In this document: one piece after another, positions 50,279 to 61,356 of the stretch
How positions within the stretch are numbered: the first letter of the stretch is position 1
Layout: each line of letters opens with the position of its first letter
From: Malania oleifera
Taxonomy: Eukaryota > Streptophyta > Magnoliopsida > Santalales > Ximeniaceae
Length of the DNA stretch: 64,000 bases
Direction of reading: 5' to 3'
Assembly: GCF_029873635.1 (NCBI RefSeq)
Contig: NC_080419.1
Span: 77,670,931 to 77,734,930 of the forward strand
The notes under the pieces: model-generated
What the model was told of the DNA's origin: nothing
The model's input: the letters and a program-made list of their open reading frames with translations, nothing else
Database searches by the model: none
Translations under genes and position numbers: made by a program

Positions 50279-52041
50279 TGTTGGAAGTCCCAACCCAGAG
50301 TATATAGTCCAGAGGGGGGGGGTGAATAGACTCTTTTCGTAGAATACGTAATTTTCTACAAAATAAAAACTCTTGGCAAGATACAAGAAATTATATCGCA
50401 ATATAAATATAAATCATGCACAAGATATAAAATAAAGAGTGTAAAGGAGAGAAAGAACAACATCGATATTTTTACGTGGTTTGGCACCAAGCCTACGTCC
50501 ACGCCTTAGCACCAAGCCAAGGATTCCACAATCCACTAAAGATACTCCTTCACTGGCGGAGAAGCCTTACAACTCAAGAACAAATCCCTACATTTGGGAA
50601 CAAACCCCTACCGTGCTCTCCAAAAGCCTTCGCTTCGGTTCACAAAGAACCTTACAACAATGGTTCACAAAGAACATTACAAGAGATTGGAAATACAATT
50701 TAATGCTCCTTAAATGAGCCAATATGAAACACAACCAAATCCTCACTCTATTCTCTCAATGAATGAATCTTACAAGATAAGTGAGCAAGAGAGGATTGAG
50801 CACTTATGAAGAATAACTAAAATGCAAAGTGCAAAGTGCAAAGTGCTTAGGTTTTGGAATAAATGATATTTTTCACAAATATGATCAACAATGCTCAAAA
50901 CCATGTTAATATAAGTCTAATAGCTCGTATGTATAGCCCAAGAGCCAAAGGAGCCGTTAACTAGCCGTTGGGGGGAAGAAAAATTATTTTATTTGATAAA
51001 CTAGTCGTTTTCCGCCCATTGGAGCGGTTCTGCTCGTTGAACTCGTCGACTAGGCCCTGCACTCGTCGACTAACCATACACTGCACCTCGTTGACGAATC
51101 CCCTGTGTTCATCAACGAGGTCCCTGAATAAGAAAAAGTAATCAACGTGAAAGTTGTGGAATTTTGTCTTAACTTTCTAAGGACATCCAAGTCATCCCAT
51201 TTGGACTTTTTTAGAAAATGTTATGCCTAAAATACAGAAAGGTGTTTAGGACTCAATGTTGCACTGCGGTAGTGACGATTGCTTTGTTTTTCCTTGTCAT
51301 AAAGCGTTTTAATGACTTAAAACATTCTTGGACAAAAGTATATGAAATATATTGAGTCTAATGAAGATTAAAACTTGTCCAAATGAATTTCCCCATAAAT
51401 ATAAGATATCTTGTTTTATGAAAACATATTTGAAAACTCGTTTCGATATCTTATATGCTTAGTATGTCCTTTATTGAAAATATACTTGACTTTTAGGACT
51501 TTAGGACATAGAGCTAGTTTTGTACAATAGGGACCAAGTTTTGAAAATGTTTATAACTCATATATTACTTAACACTTGTCCCATTTTGAAAACTTAATTG
51601 AGTATAGGATTATTTTGACAACCTCTTTGTTTTTACTTTGAAAACTATGAATTGTGAGTTCGTTACTTTTGTGTAGATCCTATATGCTCATGTGTCCTAG
51701 TATGCTTATGCAATGGCTCAACTCTTACTCAAAAATCAAGCAAGACACACACCGCAAGAGTTATAATACTCACTCACTCACACAACCCTTATTACAATTA
51801 ATTTATACACAATAAAAACTTCGGGATGTGCTTTGGTGCTTCTAAGTCAGTGTCCTTCCGATCTTTTTCTATTTGATGTCTATTAGGTCCGATCTTTGCT
51901 TCTGATTTGGTACCTCTGTGTATCTGACACTTTGTACCTATACTAGATAAGATCTGCAAGGATAGAAAATACTAGAAACAACAAATAGGTTAATATCATC
52001 AAAACATATAAACCAAGATAGTGTAGCTGACAGGGCTAACA
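50279..52041 (-). repeat. 3' LTR of the SIRE-like element
   Basis: Pairs with 58783-60469. G-run at 50314-50322, U5 motif at 50470-50503, TATA-like TATGTATAG near 50928 and TCGTCGACTA-like motifs at about 51040-51122. It has about 70 bases near 51828-51900 that the partner lacks. Confidence 0.9.
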
Positions 52042-52520
52042 TTCTCCCCTTTTTGATGATGTCTAACCTATTAAGAATCTACTTAATATTTGCATTTGTG
52101 TTTGTTCTTACTAAGGCTTATTGTGCAAAGATAATCTTACTTAGAACCACTAATGAGTTGTTATCATCAAAACAAGACAATTAAGCTTGCGTAGCCTTTA
52201 AGGCTAACATTCTCCCCCTTTTTGATGATGGCAAACCATTGGTGTTCTATATGGGGTATATTTTAAAGCTCCCCCTTAATTTATGCATATTGTTAAATGA
52301 TATTTATAATTTGCTCCCCCTTACTATATGCATATGAGGCATAAAAATAATTCATGTTCATTTGAACTTTTAACATGCATTCCATATTTTCCCCCACACA
52401 TACATCATGTTTTCCCTCACATATATAACACCATAAATCTTATCCTCATGGATAACTTCAAATATCTTCTCCCCCTTTGATCATCATCAAAAAGAGAGGT
52501 GCTAATCATTTATCTTAAAA
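52042..52520 (-). other. Multiple polypurine-like tracts next to the 3' LTR
   Basis: On the minus strand AAAAAGGGGAGAA directly precedes the 3' LTR. Similar AAAAAGGGGGAGAA, AAGGGGGAGC and AAAGGGGGAGAA tracts occur near 52213-52227, 52265-52282, 52311-52320 and 52468-52481. Repeated GGGGGAG tracts are, as I recall, a feature of the SIRE group of Copia. Confidence 0.6.
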
Positions 52521-53264
52521 ATACTCTAAGAGCCTATTAAGAATAGTTTCCATGGTGGTGAGGTGAGTGTGTGCTAAACACATATACCAAAATTTTGGGT
52601 GCTAAACCATAATATTAGAAAAGCCTAGATTGACTTCCTTCCAAACTCATGAATGATGATTCAAAAGTTAAACCATTTTTTGTAGATCAATCATTCAATG
52701 ATCATTCAAGAATGAACATTTTCAAAATAAGCACAAAATATTCATGCGTATAATTTAAACATGGTAAATGTGTCCAAACAACTTGGTAAATAGCATGTGT
52801 ATAATTTAGAGCATTCTAGGAAAATTCAAAGGATTATTGAAAATTTTGCATGTTTTTCAATATAGCATACAATGTTTAGGAATCAACATGCACCACTACC
52901 TATTCAATTATTCAGCATGCATTATAAAAATTCATAAAGTTCAACCCACATGCAATGGATTTCAAGCCATGATCATTTAACATGCAAAGACTTATAATTA
53001 CCAATGAATCTTCATGCAAATGATCTTTTTTATCATGCATCATTTATAAATATTCATTAATGACAATGTACATGAACCAGTCCAAGTGACCACTTAAGGT
53101 TAAAGCACTAAGTTCAACTTGGTCACCATACTAATACTACATAAGACTTTCAAAAGTATTTAGAATTTTAAAAATAAGTCTTATGAAGTCATAATTTCAG
53201 TTGACTAACTAGCATGTATGTCTAAAATAGATCAATGAATTCAACATGCCAGACCCTAGTCAAC

Positions 53265-54265
53265 TAGGGGTGAGCATAATTCGGTGAAAACCGAATTAAC
53301 CGGCCAAAATTGGCCGGTTCGGTTCGGGTAAAAATTGCGATTCGGTTTGTTCGGTTGGGATTTATAATAATTTTGGTTAATCGGTTTCTGTTCGGTTAAC
53401 AGCAAAAAATAATTCGGTTAACCGATTAACCAGATTTATTAATTAATTAAATTTTAAGTATAAATTATGAAGGGGACGACAACGAAGGGGACGATGACGC
53501 TAAGCTTGGTGCGGCTGCGGAGAAAAGTGATGGTGTTCCAGTAGACGGGGAGGATTGAGGGTCATGTTGAACTTGAGAGTCTCGGCGGCGCCCTTGGCAA
53601 TGGTGATGCAGTAGCCCATGACGTTGAACACCTCCCGGTGCTTGTACTGGATGAACTTCCAGGTGAAGAGTGTAGCGCAGAGTTGCAGACGGCAAGCCAT
53701 AGCAGGATCCCGATCACCCACACGCGCTCGATGCTTCCAGTTGTCCTCCACGAAGTACTGGAGGTTGCGGTAGGCGGTAGCCTCGCCGGAGCTGGTTGGG
53801 TTCCTTGGTGGGCACCTGCTTCTGACTCAGTAGCTGACTCAGTACTCAGCTGAAGCAAATTTCTATTGGACCATTGGGCTCATTCTTTGAGTCCAGCAGA
53901 CCAGCAATGCGCTTGGGCTGAGCGCTCTGCTTTTGGTGGGCAAGGGATTCAATATGCCTCTATTTGGGCCAATTCAAATAAATACTAACAGATCCTAAGA
54001 AGCCCATGCTTACCAAAATTTTGAGATTAAGCTCAGTTAACTTAACAAAATTAAAATTTTGAGATTAAGTTCAACTTAACAAAATTAAAATTAAATTTGG
54101 TTAAAATCAGTTAACCGAATTATCCGAATTGGCAATTCGGTTGGGTTCGGTTCGGTGGGATTCAGCAATTCGGTCGGTTCGGTTAACAGCATTATTTAAC
54201 CGAATTTTTCGGTTAATTTGGTTAATTACCCGAATTTGGCCGAACCGACCGTTTGCTCACCCCTA
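53265..54265. mobile_element. hAT transposon carrying an RBOH gene fragment
   Basis: Both ends read TAGGGGTGAGCA in inverted orientation, close to the Ac-type TAGGGATGAAA terminus. The element is flanked by an exact 8-base duplication TAGTCAAC (53257-53264 and 54266-54273). It is 1001 bases long. Subterminal regions are packed with TTCGGTT/AACCGAA words on both sides, as expected for hAT transposase binding. There is no transposase gene. The middle (about 53488-53842) is much richer in G and C and derives from a host NADPH oxidase gene. Perfect duplication and matching termini indicate a rather young insertion into the SIRE-like element. Confidence 0.93.
53488..53842 (-). pseudogene. Captured fragment of a respiratory burst oxidase (RBOH) gene
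   Basis: Minus-strand translation shows QVPTKEPN near the start, then VEDNWK, RVWVIGILLWLAV, LFTWKFIQYKHREVFNVMGY, CITIAKGAAETLKFNM and TITFLRSRTKLSVIVPF. These match, in order, the region of plant RBOH proteins around the first membrane helices and the start of the ferric-reductase domain. RBOH enzymes make superoxide at the plasma membrane using NADPH. The fragment covers only about 115 residues of a protein of 900 or so. The reading frame changes at least twice, so it cannot make a working oxidase. No intron is evident, but whether the source exon has one here is unknown to me. Confidence 0.88.
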
Positions 54266-54794
54266 TAGTCAACTACCAGCATGCAATGCACAAATCTGCA
54301 TCGACCAAGTAGATTATGTTCAAATCAAGCATGCAGTTTAGTATATTCAATCAACATAAACTATTCATCAAATAATATAACATTTAGAAAGTAATGGATA
54401 ATAAGCGTTCAATTCACATGAAGCATCCAATATATAAAAAAAGATATTTCCAAAATAAGCACAATACACTGAAGTATTTATTGGATGAACTTTAAATTTG
54501 CTACTACCCTTCAATTATACAACCCAAGCACAAAAATTTTATGATCTTTTTGAATATATTAATCATTTAAGCTTCAAGATGAGTTTAGGGTTATATGTGC
54601 AAAGTTTATAATTAATTCGCAAAAGCTCAATTTTGCATGATGGACAAAATATATTATATTTTAATATATTCATACAAAAACATATGTATATAGCATTTAA
54701 AAAATTAGTTAACTAGTTAAGATCCTTTGTCCATTTAGGGGGTTTACTTAAGTATGCAATAACCAATACTATCATATAATAACCAATCATAATG

Positions 54795-54799
<5 letters not shown>

Positions 54800-54829
<30 letters not shown>
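54800..54829. repeat. (TA)n microsatellite
   Basis: An AT run in the non-coding interior of the SIRE-like element. Confidence 0.9.
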
Positions 54830-54831
<2 letters not shown>

Positions 54832-55347
54832 GCGAAATAGATTGGATGTTTCACTAAAGTTCTCATATTGGCTTGATTTTCCTAAGGTTCTTAGTATAAT
54901 AATAATGTATACTAAAATTTAAAATTTTAAGCACAAAACACTATTTAAGTTTTTAAAACATTATTACCCCTTATAACCTAACAAGAATCTTATGAGTAAA
55001 AAAAGTTTCTTTTAAGATATCTCATAAGATATCATGCAAATATAACCCATGATTTGTTAATGAATTTAACACAAGATGTAAATCATGAATCATGGCATGA
55101 GATAAAGTAGAAGGAGGAAAATATACCTTTTCAATTAACTTGGTTTTATTTGACAATGCTCTTAGAAAATAGGAGACATGTTCTCCTAATTTGCCACTAA
55201 TGGGAAGGTATTCCTCAAACATATGATATCACAAATAAATGCTTCATTTTAGAATGCCACTTGTTGTTATGATTATTTTTACTAAAACTCAATTCATGAA
55301 TGTTATGTTTAGATATTCTACTATGTATTCAAACAAGAGCATATATC

Positions 55348-56613
55348 TTGGTGTTCCTCTACTGTCATCTAAGCTGAATGCTGCTCATTACAAGCCGTTG
55401 ATTGACAGAATTGCTAGTTTGTTAAAGAGTTGGCCTGGTAGCACTTTGACGTATGTAGGGAAACTAGAGATAATAAATTCAATTATCCAAGGCCTAGAGT
55501 GCTTTTGGCTTGCGATTTTTCCAATCCCACTGAATGTCCTAAATCAAATAATCAAGCTGTGCAGAGTTTATTTATGGAATGGTAGGAGAAAACCCTTGGT
55601 AGCCTGGCAGGAAATCTGCAAACCAAAGGAAGAAGGTGGGCTAGGAGTGCTAGATCTCAAGCTGTGGAACAAAGCATTACTGACAAAAGCCTTGTGGAAT
55701 ATACGAGTCAAAAAGGATAGTTTGTGGACGAAATGGATCCATCAGGTCTATTTAAAAAATTCTGGAATTTGGGATGCTGCAGCAAAAAAAGAAGATTCTC
55801 CCCTATTCAAGAGCTTGATTGAAATTAAAAATCAGTTACTGCAGAATTCTAGGGGTGTGGATGCAGCCAAAGTAGTGATGAATGAAATGAAACGCAGCTC
55901 ACACGTGTACTATGAATTTTGGAGGGATAGTCTCAAAAAATGACGTGGATGAAAGGAATATGGTATAATGGGAATACACCGAAACATGCATTTTGCCTAT
56001 GGCTTGGTTGGAAAGGTAAGCTTCCAACGTGTGATATGCTACCAGTAGATGGGATAGATCAAAGATGCACATTCTATATGGAGGATGTAGAGACCCTAGA
56101 CCACCTCTTCTTCAGGTGTAAATTCTCAGCTGAGGTTTGGGGTAGTATAAGGAAGTGGTTGGGAATTAAAAGAGCAATGAGTACGATTAAGGCTGCGGTG
56201 AAATGGTTACACAAAGAAGAGAAAGGTAAGGGGTTTCTTTCATCTAGAAGAAGGATTGGATTAGCTACCACTGTATACTTTATTTGGCACTTTAGAAATA
56301 GGAAAAGATTTGAAAACTATGTATTACCCCCTATGGAATTAATTAAAGTAATCCAAAGGCATATCTATAGGGCGGTTTTTGATAAATTTGATATGTAATC
56401 AGTTTGATATTGTTGAGCATGTAGATGCTCTTGTAATATTTTAGGCACATTATCTCTTGATTGGTCATTTTGGCCCCCGGGTATGCCCCGGTTTTGATGT
56501 ATTGTCTTGGATGCATATTCAGCTTATCTCACTTGTATCTGGTTGACCTGGGTATGCCCAAAGTAGTTGTATATATACAATTGATCAATACATTTACCCA
56601 TTTGATAAAAAAA
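55348..56613 (+). mobile_element. 5'-truncated LINE (L1 type)
   Basis: A 13-base duplication AAGAGCATATATC (55335-55347 and 56614-56626) flanks the insert, which ends in a short poly-A. Only the end of ORF2 is present. First comes the region after reverse transcriptase (LGVPLLSSKLNAAHYKPLI, YVGKLEIINSIIQG, LWNGRRKPLVAWQEICKPK). Then the zinc-binding zf-RVT domain follows (TPKHAFCLWLGWKGKLPT, LDHLFFRCKFSAEVWG). Coding runs 55348-55943 and then continues in the next frame to 56398, so one frameshift lies near 55940. A 3' UTR of about 210 bases follows. Truncation at the 5' end is normal for LINE copies. Confidence 0.92.
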
Positions 56614-57099
56614 AAGAGCATATATCATCAAAACGAATTATGTAACTAAGAAATACATCTCTTTTCCATAAGAGATGGATTTACCTATCATAGCATGTTT
56701 TTGAACTTAAATTTAAAACCTTAGAAACTTATATGAGAAAAATAAGGTATTTCCATTTAATAAACTTAGAGCACATGCTATTTATCCCATAAATAATAGC
56801 CAACATTTTCAAAAAGAAACCATTTGATAATGACATATACAATTAAAGCATCACATTGGTTTTATAATTTGAACTCATCAATATTGGCATGTTTTTCAAA
56901 AGTTCCCAACAAAGTAATTTAAACAATTCAAAATTTGAGATTTTTCGCTCATTAAATACTTTTACCTAGGTGGGGTTTAAATCTACCTAAACCTAATTCC
57001 TAATCCTAGGTCCTAAGGAAACAATTCAAAGAGCTCATGTGTATCCTTTTGGTACCCATTCCTCCTTGGGTCCCAATGGATTTTTCTTCACAACTCATT

Positions 57100-58700
57100 T
57101 CATTTTTCTTTCTTTGCCTCTAACTCCTCTAAATGGACAAAAATATCTAACGTGACCATTTCTTTCACAATATAGACAAATCTTATTTTCATGTGAGGGT
57201 CTTGACTTATTTGCATTATTTTTGCTTGTTGAGGCATAACCTTGTGATTTATAAGAGAATTTTGAATTTTTTTTTTAGAAACATTATTTTTCTTAACTTC
57301 CAAAGATTTATTATGTTTTCTTTTCCTCTTATGATTTTACCATGATTTTCAACTTTGTTTTTCATGAGAGTATTTTCTTTCAAAATATTTTCAAATTTAT
57401 TTTTCAAAATTCCTACTTCCCTTTTGAAGAATTTCATGGTCTTTTTTAACTTTTTCCATAAGTTCCTCATTTTCCCTTTTTAAAGAGCAATTTTCTTCTT
57501 TCAAGATAGAACAAAGACAAGGTTCCTTGCCTTTGGATTTTGACAATTTTCCTTCCAAATTTTCTATCTTTTCTTTCAAAATTGCATGTTCTTTTTGAGA
57601 ATTTAAAACAAAGTCTTCATTTTTCCTTTTAAGGGATTCATTTTCTTCTTTTAAAGAAAATTCTATTTGTTTTTACAAAGCAAACTCTTTCTCAACATTT
57701 TTATTCTTCCTTTTTACTAAAAGTAATTCATCAAACAATTTAACACAACTATTCACAATTTCATCATATAAAGGCGCATAATCTTCCTCATCCAAACTTA
57801 CTTCATCTTCTTGTTCGTTAACCATGAAGCAAGGATATGCTTCTTTCTCATTTTCATCATCGGTGGCTAATCCATCAATTTGATCCCAAGAGCACCATTT
57901 ATGGCATTATGATCCTTATTTAGAAAATTTTCTTCATTTTGATTTAGGAGGCAATTTATCATGTCAGGCTTAGAGTTAATACAATCGCAACATTCAATGC
58001 ATGACTCTTTTTTTTCTTTTTGTTGCATTCTTTTACGTAAAGGTTTCTTAACTTCTCTTGTGAAGAATGCAATATCATTATCTTCAATTATTTCTTGTTG
58101 ATTAGTACAAGATGATTCTAAGATAAAACCATTTTCTATCTTAGGTTTTTCTAGATTTCTTACTTCTTCAATGGTCATAGATGACTTAGGTAAAGATTGG
58201 AGAATTTTTTGAATATTATCTTCTAATGAATAAATTCTACCAAATGCTTTCAACTTGTTTATGAGGCGTGTGAACCGAGTGAGCATGGAAGAAATTTCTT
58301 CACCATCATTTAATTTAAATATTTCATATTCTCTAACTAGCATGCATATTTTTGATTGTTCATTTTGTGATGTGTTTCCATAGATGTTTTCAAGTACATC
58401 CCACATTTCTTTTGCGGTTTGATTCACAAATAAGACTATGTACATCATCAATTAAACCACAAAAAATAATATGCTTTGCTTTAAAATTTAGCTCAACTAA
58501 CCTTTTTTCACTTGGTGATTGTTCGAATAAAGTCTTTGGAATATCCTCATTTTTCTTTTTGATTGAGAAGTCCCCTTTGGAGATGATCTCCCACAAATCC
58601 AAGTCATATGCTTGAATGAATACGAACATTTGATTTTTCTACGCGTGGTAGTTTGAACCGTTGAACATTGGTGGTTGATAAATGAATCGTCCATATGAAG
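57100..58700 (-). mobile_element. gag region of the SIRE-like element (fossil)
   Basis: Minus-strand frames show a Copia gag (UBN2-like). The start is near 58690, followed by VELNFKAKHIIFCGL (about 58440-58510), TAKEMWDVLENIYGNTSQNE (about 58350-58420) and LVREYEIFKLNDGEEISSM (about 58270-58330). A long lysine- and glutamate-rich coiled-coil-like stretch follows (about 57250-57700), then a zinc-knuckle region near 57150-57210. Several breaks. Confidence 0.8.
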
Positions 58701-58782
58701 ATGTGCTCACCGAATACTCCATTTGATCTTTTATGCTCTAGATTTTACTCCGAAAATACAAGTGTCTCACTCTAATACCACT

Positions 58783-60469
58783 TGTTGGAAGTCCCAACCC
58801 AGAGTATATAGTCCAGAGGGGGGGTGAATAGACTCTTTTTGCGGAATACATATTTTTCTAAAAAATAAAAACTTTGCACAAGATATAAGAAATTATATCA
58901 CAATATAAATATAAATCATGCACAAGATATAAAATAAAGAGTGTAAAGGAGAGAAAGAACAACACCGGTATTTTTACGTGGTTCGGCACCAAGCCTACGT
59001 CCACGCCTTAGCACCAAGCCAAGGATTCCACAATCCACTAAAGATACTCCTTCACTGGCAGAGAAGCCTTACAACTTGAGTACAAATCCCTACACTTGGG
59101 AACAAACCCCTACCGCACTCACCAAGAGCCTTCTCTTCGGTTCACAAAGAACCTTACAATAATGGTTCACAAAGAACCTTACAAGAGATTGGAAATACAA
59201 TTTAATGCTCCTTAAATGAGCCAATATGAAACACAACCAAATCCTCACTCTATTCTCTCAGGGAATCAATCTTACAAGTTAAGTGAGCAAAAGAGGATTG
59301 AGCACTTGTGAAGAATAACTAAAATGCAAAGTACAAAGTGCTTAGGTTTTGGATAAAATGATATTTTTCACAAATATGATCAATAATGCTCAAAACCATG
59401 TTAATATAAGTCTAATAGCTTGTATTTATAGCCCAAGAGCCAAAGGAGTTGTTAACTAACCGTTGGGGGGAAGAAAAACTATTTTATTTGGTAAACTAGT
59501 CCTTTTCCACCCATTGGAGTGGTTCTGCCCGTTGAACTTGTCGACTAGGCCCTGCACTCGTCGACTAACCATACACTGCGCCTTGTCGACGAATCCCCTA
59601 TGTTCATCGATGAGATCCCTGAATAAAAAAAAGTAATCAACATGAAAGTTGTGGAATTTTGTCTTAGCTTTCCAAGGACACCAAGATCGTCCCATTTGGA
59701 CTTTTCTAACAAAAGTTATGCCCAAAATACCGAAAGAGTATTTAGGACTCAAGACTGCACTACGATAGTGACGATTGCTTTGTTTTTCCTTGTCAAAAAG
59801 CGTTTAATGACTTAAAACATTCTTGGATAAAAGTATATGAAATATATTGAGTCTAATGAAGATTAAAACTTTTTCAAGTGAGTTTTCCCATAAATATAAG
59901 ATATCTTGTTTTATGAAAACATATTTGAAAACTCGTTTCGATATCTTATATGCTTAGTATGTCCTTTATTGAAAATATGCTTGACTTTTAGGATTTTAGG
60001 ACGTAGAGCTAGTTTTGTAAAATCGGGACCAAGTTTTGAAAATGTTTATAACTCATATATTACTTAACACTTGTCCCATTTTGAAAACTTAATTGAGTAT
60101 AGGATTATTTTGACAACCTCTTTGTTTTTACTTTGAAAACTATGAATTGTGAGTTTGTTACTTTTGTGCAGATCCTATATGCTCATGTGCCTTAGTATGC
60201 TTATGCAATGGCTCAACTCTTACTCAAAAATCATGCAAGACACACACCGCAAGAGTTAATACACACTCACTCAAACAACCTTTATTACAATTAATTTATA
60301 CACAATAAAAACAGGTCCGATCTTTGCTTCTGATTTGGTACCTCTATGTATCTGACACTTTATACCTATACTAGATAAGATCTGCAAGGATGGAAAACAC
60401 TAGAAACAATAAATAAGTTAATATCATCAAAACATATAAACTAAGATAGTGTAGCTGACAGGACTAACA
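58783..60469 (-). repeat. 5' LTR of the SIRE-like element
   Basis: Pairs with 50279-52041. It lies next to the primer-binding site at 58770-58780 and ends GGACTAACA at 60469. U5 motif at 58973-59005, TATA-like TGTATTTATAG near 59429, TCGTCGACTA-like motifs at about 59535-59615. Confidence 0.9.
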
Positions 60470-61356
60470 ATGATGAAGGAAGATCATAACTTTTGTACAA
60501 TCTTGCAAGGATGCGATATTTCCATCTAAAATAGTATTTATCAAGTTCATTGCATTTAGACGGATATCAACATCAAGAATCCATGATAAATAATTGTTGT
60601 CTTTGATATTAAAGGAAACAAATTCAACTTTGCTTAGGTTTGATATCCAAATAAATTAACAATAATAAAACAATTTAGAAAATAAAATATAAAAATTGAA
60701 ATAAAACTGAGATAATAATATAATATTAATTCCACCCTTCCGGGGTACTTAAAATATATTTCTTTAGGAACATTATTTTATTTTTCTCAATTTGTACTCC
60801 TCAAGAGTATTATTCTAATTACAATATTAAATTGGGTAATAATTTATCACATTTTCCGGATGTTAAATATACTACCTCATTTGGAGGATAAATGTTTCAC
60901 ATCTTCAGGAGATCGATTGGAACATGTCTTCGGGAGGTTAAAAATATATTCTCTTGAGGAGGTAAATATTTACCATATCTTCTGGAGATTAGATATATAA
61001 TCTCTTCAGGAGGTCTATCTCTTTGAGAGATTAAATACGTAGACATATGTAGACGAGAGATTAAATATATTGCCTTTTCAAGTGATCTATTTCTTTAGAA
61101 GATCAAATATATATACGGAAGATTTAAATATATAGCCTCTTCAAAAGGACTATCTCTTCGCGAGATTTAAATATATAACATCTTCATGAGGACTTTTTTA
61201 CCATCTCTTCTGAAGATTGATATTTTTTAAACTTTAAAAGACATATTCTCTTGTGGAGAATATTATATTCTTATGAAATAAAACTTACAAGAAATATATA
61301 AAATAAATAAGATTTAAAGAAACAACCCAGTTGATTAGAGTCTCGTGCTAATAACA
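60470..61356 (-). mobile_element. Copia-C fossil: start of gag and leader
   Basis: The first part (60470-60640) continues Copia-C gag from the other side of the SIRE-like insertion (NYLSWILDVDIRLNAM on the minus strand). Then comes an A/T-rich leader with a recurring word of the type CTCTTCAGGAGGT/AGATTAAATATAT (about 60840-61230). A primer-site-like TGTTATTAGCACGAGACTC (minus strand) adjoins the LTR. Confidence 0.7.

Larger units (their letters stand above)
50279..60469 (-). mobile_element. SIRE-like LTR element with gag but apparently no pol (fossil)
   Basis: LTRs at 50279-52041 and 58783-60469 (TGTTGG...CTAACA) differ by roughly 5-7% by eye. On the minus strand a primer site (TGGTATTAGAG, 58770-58780) is followed by gag (about 58700-57100). 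A long non-coding tract then runs to a purine tract (52042-52055) next to the 3' LTR. No protease, integrase, reverse transcriptase or RNase H was recognised in the interior, so the element would depend on a relative. GGGGGAG-type tracts near the 3' end suggest the SIRE/Maximus group. It sits inside Copia-C gag. The flanks ATGAC (50271-50275) and ATGAT (60470-60474) are near-duplicates, with three extra bases at the left junction. A hAT element and a LINE have landed in it. Gag has several breaks. Confidence 0.85.

Noticed and set aside
53465-53858. Four overlapping frames on both strands as separate genes
   Set aside because: Three minus-strand frames are parts of one captured RBOH fragment shifted against each other, and the plus-strand frame is its shadow.
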